From NCBI RefSeq assembly GCF_000315795.1, contig NZ_ANHY01000008.1, positions 1 to 64,000 of the forward strand: a DNA stretch of 64,000 bases. The letters run 5' to 3'. Under the pieces are notes generated by a model. It was given only the letters and a program-made list of their open reading frames with translations. It did not search any database and had not been told where the DNA came from. This document shows positions 57,288 to 64,000 of the stretch, piece by piece. Position 1 is the stretch's first letter. Each line of letters starts with the position of its first letter. Both the position numbers and the translations under genes were made by a program. Source of the DNA: Caenispirillum salinarum AK4. Its GTDB lineage: Bacteria; Pseudomonadota; Alphaproteobacteria; Rhodospirillales; Rhodospirillaceae.

Positions 57288-57563
57288 TCAGGCGGCGCGA
57301 TCCGTCTCCAGCATGGCGGCGACCTCCCGGGGGTGGCGGAACAGGAGGGTGATGAGGGTTCGCGCGGCATCGTCAGGCACGGTCCGCCGCTGCTCCCAGT
57401 TGCGCAGGGTTGCAAGCGGGATGTCCATGAGGTCCGCGAGCCGCTGCTGAGTCAGGCCCAGCACGGCGCGCGACACCTTGAGCATTCCGGCGGCGTCGGG
57501 GTCGGCGGAGTTTGTCGCGTCGAACTCGGGGGCGTCGTCCCAATCGTCAGGAAGGTCGGCCAT
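57288..57563 (-). CDS. XRE-family helix-turn-helix protein, antitoxin-like
   Basis: A 91-residue protein. The acidic first 25 residues (DDWDDAPEF) are followed by a helix-turn-helix: LGLTQQRLADLMDIPLATLRNWEQRR, with a short C-terminal helix. This layout is that of HigA-type antitoxins that repress their own promoter. No toxin-like gene adjoins it: the next gene downstream is ampG and upstream is typA. A perfect palindrome overlaps its -10 promoter element. It may be an orphan antitoxin or a simple autoregulated repressor. Confidence 0.8.
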   Translation of the reverse strand: MADLPDDWDDAPEFDATNSADPDAAGMLKVSRAVLGLTQQRLADLMDIPLATLRNWEQRRTVPDDAARTLITLLFRHPREVAAMLETDRAA

Positions 57564-57608
57564 ACCGTTTCTGCTCCCGTGGGTTCGCCGTGCAAGAGCG
57601 CAAATCTT

Positions 57609-57641
57609 GTACGCTTATAGCGTACCCCTGCCAGCGAGCAA
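57609..57641 (-). promoter_or_regulatory. Promoter with palindromic operator for the XRE gene
   Basis: GTACGCT-TAT-AGCGTAC (57609-57625) is a perfect 7-bp palindrome. On the minus strand TTGCTC (57641-57636), a 16-base spacer and TATAAG (57619-57614) form a sigma-70 promoter whose -10 lies inside the palindrome. Binding there would block transcription, as expected for autorepression. Confidence 0.7.
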
Positions 57642-57649
57642 AACCGAAC

Positions 57650-57686
57650 AAAAGGGGCCGCCCCCACGCCGGGAGCGGCCCCTTTT
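57650..57686 (-). terminator. Terminator of typA
   Basis: AAAAGGGGCCGC paired with GCGGCCCCTTTT (12 bp, inner extra pairing), followed on the minus strand by a T-rich stretch. It lies 26 bases past the typA stop and just ahead of the XRE promoter. Confidence 0.88.
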
Positions 57687-57711
57687 CTCGTTCCAGCACC
57701 GACGCCCTGGC

Positions 57712-59532
57712 TTACGCCACGTCGCTCTGCTTGGAGGCGCGCTTGCGCTCGTGCGGGTCCAGGTGCTTCTTGCGCAGGCGCACCGCCTTGGGGGTGACCT
57801 CCACCAGCTCGTCGTCCTGGATGTAGGCCAGGGCGTCTTCCAGCGTCATGCGGCGCGGCGGCGGCAGGGTGATGGCGTCGTCCTTGCCCGAGGCGCGCAC
57901 GTTCGACAGCTTCTTCGCCTTCTGGACGTTGACCTCAAGGTCGTTCGTCTTCGAATGCTCGCCGATGATCATGCCGCCGTAGACCTTGACGCCCGGGTCG
58001 ATGAACTGCGGGCCGCGGTCGAGCAGGTTGAACAGGGCGTAGGCCACGGCATCGCCGGCATCGGTGGCGATCAGCACGCCGTTACGGCGGCCTTCGATCG
58101 GGCCCTTGTAGGGAGCGTAGCCGAAGAACAGGCGGTTCATGATGCCGGTGCCGCGCGTGTCCGTCAGGAACTCGCCGTGGTAGCCGATCAGGCCGCGCGA
58201 GGGCGCATGGAAGACGATGCGGGTCTTGCCGCCGCCCGAGGGGCGCATCTCGGTCATCTCGGCCTTGCGCAGGCTCATCTTCTCGACGACCGTGCCCGAG
58301 AACTCCTCGTCGACGTCGACGACGACTTCCTCGATGGGCTCCAGCTTCTGGCCGTTCTCTTCCTTGAACAGCACGCGCGGGCGCGAGATGGACAACTCGA
58401 AGCCCTCGCGGCGCATGTTCTCGATCAGAACGCCCAACTGCAGCTCGCCGCGGCCGGCGACCTCGAAGGCGTCCTTCTGGGCGGTTTCGCGGATGCGGAT
58501 GGCGACGTTGCCCTCGGCCTCGGCCATCAGGCGGGCGCCGATGACGCGGCTGGTCACCTTGTCGCCGTCCAGGCCCGCCAGCGGGCTGTCGTTGACCGAG
58601 AAGGTCATGGCCAGCGTCGGCGGGTCGATGGGGGTGGCCGGCAGGGCGGCGTCCACGTCCAGGGCGCACAGGGTGTCGGCGACGGTGGCCTTCTGCAGGC
58701 CCGCGATGGCGACGATGTCGCCGGCCTCGGCCTCTTCCACCGGAATGCGCTGCAGGCCCCGGAAGGCCAGGACCTTGGACGCGCGGCCCTGCTCCAGCAG
58801 CTTGCCGTCACGGCTCAGCGCCTTGATGGGCTGGTTGACGGTCAGCTTGCCGGTGGCGATGCGGCCCGTGAGGATGCGGCCCAGGAAGTTGTCGGACTCC
58901 AGCGTCGTCGCCAGCATGGAGAACGGCTTGTCCAGGTCGCGCTTGGGCGCCGGGACGTGGTCGACGATCAGCTCGAACAGGGGCGTCAGGTCGCGCGGCT
59001 CGTCGTTCTCCAGGTCGCGCACGGCCCAGCCGTCGCGGCCGACAGCGAACAGCGTCGGGAAGTCCAGCTGCTCGTCCTCGGCGTCCAGGGCGGTGAACAG
59101 GTCGAAGACCTCGTCATGCACTTCGTGCGGACGGGCGTCGCCGCGGTCGACCTTGTTGATGATCACGATGGGGCGCAGGCCCAGGCCCAGCGCCTTGGAC
59201 AGCACGAACTTGGTCTGCGGCAGCGGCCCTTCCGCCGAGTCGCACAGCAGAACCACGCCGTCGACCATGGACAGGATGCGCTCCACCTCGCCGCCGAAGT
59301 CGGCGTGGCCCGGCGTGTCGACGATGTTGATGCGCGTGCCCTTCCAGTCCACCGAGGTGCACTTGGCCAGGATGGTGATGCCGCGCTCGCGCTCCAGGTC
59401 GTTGGAGTCCATGGCGCGGTCGGCCACCTTCTGGTTCTCGCGGAAGGTGCCGCTTTGCTTCAACAGGTTGTCGACGAGGGTCGTCTTGCCGTGGTCGACG
59501 TGCGCGATGATCGCGATATTGCGAAGATTCAT
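57712..59532 (-). CDS. typA: Ribosome-associated GTPase TypA/BipA
   Basis: A 606-residue translational GTPase. G1 AHVDHGKTT at 10-18, G2 around RERGITI, G3 DTPGHADF, and G4 NKVDR are intact. EF-G-like domains II, III and V follow, and the TypA-specific C-terminal ends in [22 protein letters not shown]. It binds the 70S ribosome under stress or low temperature and aids ribosome assembly. It follows adenosine kinase by 53 bases on the same strand and ends in a strong terminator. Confidence 0.97.
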   Translation of the reverse strand: MNLRNIAIIAHVDHGKTTLVDNLLKQSGTFRENQKVADRAMDSNDLERERGITILAKCTSVDWKGTRINIVDTPGHADFGGEVERILSMVDGVVLLCDSAEGPLPQTKFVLSKALGLGLRPIVIINKVDRGDARPHEVHDEVFDLFTALDAEDEQLDFPTLFAVGRDGWAVRDLENDEPRDLTPLFELIVDHVPAPKRDLDKPFSMLATTLESDNFLGRILTGRIATGKLTVNQPIKALSRDGKLLEQGRASKVLAFRGLQRIPVEEAEAGDIVAIAGLQKATVADTLCALDVDAALPATPIDPPTLAMTFSVNDSPLAGLDGDKVTSRVIGARLMAEAEGNVAIRIRETAQKDAFEVAGRGELQLGVLIENMRREGFELSISRPRVLFKEENGQKLEPIEEVVVDVDEEFSGTVVEKMSLRKAEMTEMRPSGGGKTRIVFHAPSRGLIGYHGEFLTDTRGTGIMNRLFFGYAPYKGPIEGRRNGVLIATDAGDAVAYALFNLLDRGPQFIDPGVKVYGGMIIGEHSKTNDLEVNVQKAKKLSNVRASGKDDAITLPPPRRMTLEDALAYIQDDELVEVTPKAVRLRKKHLDPHERKRASKQSDVA

Positions 59533-59585
59533 GACTTTCCGATTCTACGTGCGCGCGACCCTCGACGGGCCCGAGGCGATCTGCC

Positions 59586-60584
59586 TCAGGCTTCTTCCGC
59601 CGCGAGAAGCGACTTCAAGGGGACGTCGGGCCGCGCACCCATGTGACTGATGATTTCCGCGGCGCACCGGCTGGCCAGATGGCCGCACTCGGCCAGCGAC
59701 TTGCCGCGGGTATACCCGAAAAGGAACCCCGCCGCATAGAGGTCACCGGCGCCCGTCGTGTCGACGAGGCGGGCCGGCGGATGTGCCTCCACCACGACGG
59801 TCTCCTGCCCATGCACGATGACGCTGCCCTTGGCCCCGCGCGTCAGGCAGGCGATCTGCGCGTGCTTGCGGACTTCCTCGACGGCCTCATCGAAGCTGTC
59901 GGTCTGGTACAGCGAGGTGATCTCGGCCTCGTTGGCGAACAGGATGTCCACCAGGCCTTCGATCAGCTCGACGAATTCCTCGCGGTGACGGTCGACGCAG
60001 AAACTGTCCGACAGCGACAGGGCGACCTTGCGGCCGGCTTCGCGGGCGGCGAGGCAGGCCTGGACGATGGCGTCCTTGGCTTCCTTGCCGTCCCACAGGT
60101 AGCCTTCCACATAGGTGACCTGGGCGCTGGCGATCAGCTTTTCGTCGATGTCCGACGGCGCAAGCTTCGTGCAGGCCCCCAGATAGGTATTCATGGTGCG
60201 CTGCGCATCGGGGGTGACCAGAATAAGGCAGCGCGCGGTGGGAACGCCGGCGTCCTTCTCCAGGACCGGGGTTTCGTAGCCGACGCCGATGGCGTTGATG
60301 TCGTGGCGGAAGATCTGCCCCAGCTGGTCGTCGCACACCTTGCCGATGAAGGCAGGATTGCCGCCCAGGCTGGCGATGCCCGCCACCGTGTTGGCGGCCG
60401 ACCCGCCGGAGCTTTCGATGCTCGAGCCCATGGCGCCGTAGATGGCCTCGGCCTTCTCGGCATCGATGAGCGTCATGCCGCCCTTGGGCATGTCGTGCGA
60501 GGCGAGGAAGTCGTCCTCGGCGTGCGCGAGCACGTCCACGATGGCATTGCCGATGCCCATCACGTCGAACCGAGTGTCGGCCAT
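59586..60584 (-). CDS. Adenosine kinase (PfkB family sugar kinase)
   Basis: A 332-residue ribokinase-fold protein. The N-terminal [16 protein letters not shown] is PfkB signature 1; [16 protein letters not shown] holds the catalytic Asp of signature 2. The overall sequence with [11 protein letters not shown] matches the alphaproteobacterial adenosine kinase group, which makes AMP from adenosine. A promoter with TTGTTA-N16-TATACT lies 48-75 bases upstream. It is followed by typA. The alternative is a different nucleoside or sugar kinase. Confidence 0.88.
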   Translation of the reverse strand: MADTRFDVMGIGNAIVDVLAHAEDDFLASHDMPKGGMTLIDAEKAEAIYGAMGSSIESSGGSAANTVAGIASLGGNPAFIGKVCDDQLGQIFRHDINAIGVGYETPVLEKDAGVPTARCLILVTPDAQRTMNTYLGACTKLAPSDIDEKLIASAQVTYVEGYLWDGKEAKDAIVQACLAAREAGRKVALSLSDSFCVDRHREEFVELIEGLVDILFANEAEITSLYQTDSFDEAVEEVRKHAQIACLTRGAKGSVIVHGQETVVVEAHPPARLVDTTGAGDLYAAGFLFGYTRGKSLAECGHLASRCAAEIISHMGARPDVPLKSLLAAEEA

Positions 60585-60631
60585 GTGTCCAATCCCTTAG
60601 TTGCGTCGTCAGGTGTTCGCGGTTGCGCGGC

Positions 60632-60659
60632 AGTATACCGTCTGGCAACGAGTTAACAA
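60632..60659 (-). promoter_or_regulatory. Candidate promoter of the adenosine kinase gene
   Basis: On the minus strand TTGTTA, a 16-base spacer and TATACT (60637-60632), 48 bases before the start codon. Confidence 0.55.
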
Positions 60660-60772
60660 GGACCGCTTCTTCCCGTTGCGGTGGCGAACGGGTCGGGGGC
60701 ATCAACCGCGCGCTTGACAGGCGCCGGCCCGCGCCCGACCTTTGGCGCGCCCAGAGAAACAAGGACACATCC

Positions 60773-61489
60773 GTGATCGACGCCTTCGTCAAAGCCTTCG
60801 CCCAGCTCCCCGACAAGCGCATCCGCGGCGTGGTGATCGTCAGCCTGCTCGGCGCGCTGGCGATCTACCTGGCGCTGGCGGGCGCCCTGTGGTGGGCGCT
60901 GACCGACACCGTGCTCGTCAGCCTGCCGTGGGTGGAGGCCCTGCTGGACGTGCTGGGGGGCGTTGCCGTCTTCGTGCTGTCGCTGCTGTTCTTCCCGGCG
61001 GTGGTCACCATGATCATCGGCTTCTTCCTGGAACAGGTGGCCGACGCCGTGGAAGCCCGCCACTACCCCGGCCTGCCGCCCAACCGCGAGCAGCCGGTGT
61101 GGGAGATCATCGGCTCCACCGCCAAGTTCGCCGCCGTCGCCATCGGCCTGAACATCCTGGCGCTGCCGCTCTACCTTCTGCTGCTGTTCATTCCGGGGTC
61201 CAGCCTGGTGCTGTTCTACGCCCTGAACGGCTACCTTCTGTCGCGCGAGTATTTCGAGGCCGTGGCGCTGCGCCGGGCCGACGCCGCGACCGTCAAGAGC
61301 CTGCGCCGCCAGCACACCGGGCGGCTGTGGCTCGTTGGTGCGGCCATCACCTTCCTGGCGACGGTGCCCTTCGTGAACATGCTGGCCCCCGTGGTCGGCA
61401 CCGCGGCGATGACCCACGTCGCGACCGGCCTGATGCGCCGCCACAAGCTGCTCGACAAGCCGGTGCCGACGGCGGAGCCCGCCCAATGA
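60773..61489 (+). CDS. EI24 domain-containing membrane protein (CysZ-like)
   Basis: A 238-residue membrane protein with about four long hydrophobic segments. FFPAVVTMIIGFFLEQVADAVEARHYPG and LNGYLLSREYFEAVALRR are typical of alphaproteobacterial EI24-type proteins; CysZ, a sulfate transporter, belongs to the same superfamily. GTG 60773 has AAGGA upstream; the in-frame extension before it covers the divergent promoter region. Its stop overlaps the lipoprotein start by 4 bases (ATGA), so these two genes form an operon. The substrate is unknown. Confidence 0.85.
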   Translation: MIDAFVKAFAQLPDKRIRGVVIVSLLGALAIYLALAGALWWALTDTVLVSLPWVEALLDVLGGVAVFVLSLLFFPAVVTMIIGFFLEQVADAVEARHYPGLPPNREQPVWEIIGSTAKFAAVAIGLNILALPLYLLLLFIPGSSLVLFYALNGYLLSREYFEAVALRRADAATVKSLRRQHTGRLWLVGAAITFLATVPFVNMLAPVVGTAAMTHVATGLMRRHKLLDKPVPTAEPAQ

Positions 61490-61950
61490 GCCCGCTGCGC
61501 CTCGTCCTTGCGGCTGCATTGGCGCTGACGCTGGCGGCCTGCGGCTCCCGGCACGAGGTGCGGGTGCTGGGCGACGGCGATGCCCTCGGCACGGCCTCGC
61601 CCCACGCGGGCACCGGATCGGAAGACGTCGCGGCCCTGCCGCCGCGTCCCCTGCCGACGGCCGAGGAGATCGCCGCCGCGCCCGATCCCCTTACCCTGAA
61701 GGGCGAGGCCGCCGATGCGGTCCGCGCGGCGCTGGGACCGGCAAGCCTGCTGCGCCGCGAGCCGCCGGCGCAGGTCTGGCAGTACCGCGGGCGGACCTGC
61801 GTGCTGGACGTGGTGCTCTATCCCGACGAGGCCGAGGGGGCGCCGCTGACGGTCGCGCATGTGGAACTGCGCCCCGTCGTGGCCGCCAACGCCGTCGCGC
61901 CCAAGGCCTGCGCGGCGGACGTGCTGCAAAACCGCATGGCGCGGAGCTAG
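61486..61950 (+). CDS. Hypothetical lipoprotein
   Basis: A 154-residue protein with a lipoprotein signal (lipobox LAAC, Cys20). The mature domain ends in a compact strand-rich region (VWQYRGRTCVLDVVLYP, LRPVVAANAVAPKACAADVL) with two Cys that may pair. The RREPPAQVWQY phrase resembles alphaproteobacterial small lipoproteins of unknown function. It overlaps the EI24 gene and ends convergent with the Fe-S protein gene (10 bases between stops). Confidence 0.75.
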   Translation: MSPLRLVLAAALALTLAACGSRHEVRVLGDGDALGTASPHAGTGSEDVAALPPRPLPTAEEIAAAPDPLTLKGEAADAVRAALGPASLLRREPPAQVWQYRGRTCVLDVVLYPDEAEGAPLTVAHVELRPVVAANAVAPKACAADVLQNRMARS

Positions 61951-61960
61951 GGCGGCCTCC

Positions 61961-62647
61961 TCAGGCCCCGAGGAACGCCGCCATGTGAAACGCCGCCTGA
62001 TCGGGCGCGTAAGGGGCGCCGACGGGGCAGGCGTGGCGGGCCTGGCAGCCGGTCTCGCGGCAGGCGGCGCCGGTCGTCGCCACATGGGCCTTGCAGGCCT
62101 GCCAGTCGTAGCCCGCCTCGCTGAAGGCGGAGACGGGGCAGCCGCCGAGGCAGGGCGTGTCGACGCAGGAGTCGCATGGGTGCGGGCGCGCCGGCCGGGG
62201 CGGCAGGTCCAGCGTTTCCGCAAACAGGACCGCCCCGCGATAGGCGTGCCACGGCCCGTAGTCCGGGTGCAGCAGCACACCGATGGGCGAAGGGCGCAGG
62301 CCCTCCGCCTTCATGGCCCAGCGCTGGAACGGGTGGAACGGCGGCCCGCCGAAGGGGTAGACGACGCCTGCGCCCAGGTCCTCGGCCAGCGGCGCGAGAA
62401 CGCTGCGGGTCCAGGCGTCCAGTTCGTGCGGCGCGTCGCCAGCGTTTCGAGCAGCGGAGAAGTGTGCCCACATCGCCGGCCCGGCGTTGCCCACCAGCGC
62501 CACCGTGCGCACATCGGCGGCGAGACCGTCTTCGGGATCGGGATGAAAGGCGCCGCGCAGCAACAGTCCGTGGTCGGCCAGGCGCTCGGCGAGGGCGCGG
62601 AGGCGGGGCGAGAGCTGGGTGGCGGCGTGGTCGGTGTCCGGCATCAT
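61961..62647 (-). CDS. Ferredoxin-like 4Fe-4S protein
   Basis: A 228-residue protein. The C-terminal third holds CDSCVDTPCLGGCP and later CRETGCQARHACP, eight or so Cys arranged as in ferredoxin-type double clusters of epoxyqueuosine-reductase-like proteins. The N-terminal 140 residues (VALVGNAGPAMWAHF, VVYPFGGPPFHPFQRW) match the domain commonly paired with it in alphaproteobacteria. It may be a one-electron carrier or a B12-independent QueG-like protein; no cobalamin site is evident. ATG 62647 is chosen, with ATG 62644 as alternative. Confidence 0.75.
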   Translation of the reverse strand: MMPDTDHAATQLSPRLRALAERLADHGLLLRGAFHPDPEDGLAADVRTVALVGNAGPAMWAHFSAARNAGDAPHELDAWTRSVLAPLAEDLGAGVVYPFGGPPFHPFQRWAMKAEGLRPSPIGVLLHPDYGPWHAYRGAVLFAETLDLPPRPARPHPCDSCVDTPCLGGCPVSAFSEAGYDWQACKAHVATTGAACRETGCQARHACPVGAPYAPDQAAFHMAAFLGA

Positions 62648-62699
62648 GGCGCCGCAGTCTCCGCCCAACGCCGCCGCCGCGCAAGAGGGGCGTCTGGTC

Positions 62700-62921
62700 C
62701 TACTGGCCGCGCCCGGTCTTCGCCTGCAGCGCCTCGATCCGTTCGGCGGCCTCGGCCTTGGTCAGCGTGTCGTCGAAGGGCTCGCCCGCCTCTTCCGTCA
62801 GGGTCTTGAGGTAGCTTTTCTGGGCGTCCGTCATGGGCTCGTCCTTGGTGACCCAGTCCTCGGGGTCCTTCTGCAGGTTGCTGGGCGCATTGTCGTCGTG
62901 GGGCACCTTGGGATTGGTCAT
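62700..62921 (-). CDS. DUF3072 family small protein
   Basis: A 73-residue acidic protein reading NLQKDPEDWVTKDEPMTDAQ, then SYLKTLTEEAGEPFDDTLTKAEA. This is the DUF3072 signature, a small soluble family of unknown role. ATG 62921 has GGAGG 10 bases upstream. It follows the Fe-S protein gene upstream on the same strand (52 bases apart). Confidence 0.85.
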   Translation of the reverse strand: MTNPKVPHDDNAPSNLQKDPEDWVTKDEPMTDAQKSYLKTLTEEAGEPFDDTLTKAEAAERIEALQAKTGRGQ

Positions 62922-63222
62922 GGCAGGTTCGCCTCCGTCGCTGTTCGGCATTCGTTTCTGTCGGCGGAACGGCGAGGCCGCGCTTCCCGTTGCCGGCTTT
63001 CCCGGCCTTGACTCAAGCGCCGCGCGGGCCTATACCGTCCTCCTTCGCGTCTTCGAAGGGAGGGGCGGAGTGTGTTCATCATGCTGCTTCGGGCCATTGT
63101 GCTCCCGAGGGGGTCCGTCAGTCCGCGAGGGTTCGCGCACTGGCGCCGTCGGCGTTTGCGCCGAGCCGCATGACAGCACGTAATCGAGCGACCAAACGAA
63201 CGACCGGCACGGTGGACCCTGC
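62922..63222. other. Spacer upstream of ffh
   Basis: About 300 bases without a supported gene. It contains the ffh promoter described next and a GC-rich leader. I looked for a 4.5S RNA on both strands and did not find its conserved core. Confidence 0.6.
63008..63036 (+). promoter_or_regulatory. Sigma-70 promoter for ffh
   Basis: TTGACT, a 17-base spacer and TATACC: five of six consensus bases in the -35 and a good -10. It lies about 187 bases before ffh, implying a long leader. Confidence 0.7.
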
Positions 63223-64000
63223 ATGTTCGAAAGTCTGTCCAATCGTCTAGGCGGCGTCTTCGACAAGCTGCGCAAGCGCGGCGCCCTGTCGGAGGACGAT
63301 GTCTCGGAGGCCATGCGCGAGGTGCGCGTCGCCCTCCTGGAGGCCGACGTCGCCCTGCCGGTGGTCAAGGACTTCGTCAAGAAGGTCAAGGAACGCGCCG
63401 TCGGGCAGGAGGTGATCAAGTCCGTCACCCCCGGCCAGATGGTCGTGAAGATCGTCAACGACGTCCTGGTGGAAACGCTGGGCGCCGACGACGAGGAAAG
63501 CCAGATCAACCTGCGCGCCGAGGCGCCGGTGCCGATCCTCATGGTCGGCCTGCAGGGTTCGGGCAAGACCACCACCTCGGGCAAGCTGGCGCTGCGGCTG
63601 CGCACGCGCGAGCGCAAGAAGGTCATGGTCGCCTCGCTGGACGTCTACCGCCCGGCTGCGCAGAAGCAGCTGGAGGTCGTCGCCGGTCAGGCCGAGGTCG
63701 ACAGCCTGCCCATCGTCATGGGCGAAATGCCGGTCGCCATCGCCAAGCGCGCCATGTCCGAAGGCCGCAAGGGCGGCTACGACGTGGTGATCCTGGACAC
63801 CGCCGGGCGCCTGCACATCGACCAGGAGCTGATGGACGAGGTCGCGCAGGTGCGCGACGCGGTGAAGCCGGCGGAAACTCTGCTGGTCACCGACGCCATG
63901 ATCGGCCAGGACGCCGTCAACCTGGCGCGCGAGTTCAACGAGAAGATCGGCATTTCCGGTATCGTGCTGACCCGCGTCGACGGTGACGCGCGCGGCGGTG
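63223..64000 (+). CDS. ffh: Signal recognition particle protein Ffh (partial)
   Basis: The first 259 codons are in the window. It starts MFESLSNRLGGVFDKLRKRG, the N-domain of Ffh, then GLQGSGKTTTSGKLA (P-loop near 107-121), DVYRPAAQKQL and DTAGRLHIDQEL. The NG GTPase is intact so far; the M domain that binds 4.5S RNA and signal peptides is beyond the edge. It targets inner-membrane proteins to the Sec machinery with FtsY. ATG 63223 is the canonical start. Confidence 0.97.
   Translation, partial: MFESLSNRLGGVFDKLRKRGALSEDDVSEAMREVRVALLEADVALPVVKDFVKKVKERAVGQEVIKSVTPGQMVVKIVNDVLVETLGADDEESQINLRAEAPVPILMVGLQGSGKTTTSGKLALRLRTRERKKVMVASLDVYRPAAQKQLEVVAGQAEVDSLPIVMGEMPVAIAKRAMSEGRKGGYDVVILDTAGRLHIDQELMDEVAQVRDAVKPAETLLVTDAMIGQDAVNLAREFNEKIGISGIVLTRVDGDARGG

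Noticed and set aside
57209-57711. A toxin gene next to the XRE antitoxin-like gene
   Set aside because: Both flanks are occupied by ampG and the typA terminator. The remaining frames are shadows without RelE, HigB or similar residues.
60713-60772. TTGACA at 60713 as a promoter for the EI24 gene
   Set aside because: The -35 is perfect, but no acceptable -10 lies 15-19 bases downstream, so I did not list it as a promoter.
62922-63222. 4.5S RNA gene near ffh
   Set aside because: I looked on both strands for the GGTCAGGxCCGGAAGGAAGCAGCC-type core and did not see it.

Overview
The window is a gene-dense, very GC-rich chromosomal segment of an alphaproteobacterium. I infer a Rhodospirillales-like organism from the GC content, the cytochrome c / kdsB / pheA order, the presence of mmcB, YggT-DUF167 and hemW, and GTG/TTG starts behind strong Shine-Dalgarno sequences. 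No phage, transposase, plasmid functions or CRISPR array was seen. Both ends are cut inside genes: an ammonium transporter tail on the left and ffh on the right.

Layout. 0-14 kb: K+/H+ antiporter, ankyrin protein, acetoacetate-CoA ligase, DsrE-like protein, mmcB, lactate dehydrogenase, a solitary 1164-residue restriction-methylation fusion, a histidine phosphatase, cysS, a nitrilase-like protein whose catalytic Cys is Ser, and a tRNA-Ala(CGC) whose 3' end and terminator lie in a 124-bp tandem duplication. 14-27 kb: YggT, DUF167, a FolD-like protein lacking key residues, DinB, a cysteine hydrolase, thpR, a FIST protein, an arylesterase divergent from an ABC exporter operon (ATPase, methyltransferase, large permease), an HNH nuclease, a TAXI receptor, an M17 aminopeptidase and a MarR regulator. 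27-41 kb: IclR and EamA genes, small secreted proteins, GIY-YIG, macrodomain, ppa, murJ, a PAS protein, a tandem diheme membrane cytochrome, kdsB, pheA and argG. 41-47 kb: a stress-protein gene, msrA, an FAD oxidoreductase and several unknowns.

46.5-51.8 kb is the most notable region. A coumarate-CoA-ligase-like gene (pcl) lies divergent to a photoactive yellow protein gene (pyp) across a 76-bp spacer with overlapping candidate promoters. A histidine kinase follows pyp. Convergent to the kinase is a sodium:solute symporter with a degenerate histidine-kinase-ATPase-like C-terminus. I read this as a blue-light sensing module: the ligase activates p-coumarate, PYP binds it at a conserved Cys, and the kinase is the likely output. 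51.8-64 kb: phospholipase D protein, YqaA, hemW, ampG, an orphan XRE antitoxin-like regulator with a perfect palindromic operator, typA, adenosine kinase, an EI24 protein, a lipoprotein, an Fe-S protein, DUF3072 and ffh.

Because of the GC content, nearly every gene carries long antisense and out-of-frame open frames. I excluded these as shadows. All functional calls rest on reading motifs by eye; no database search was run.
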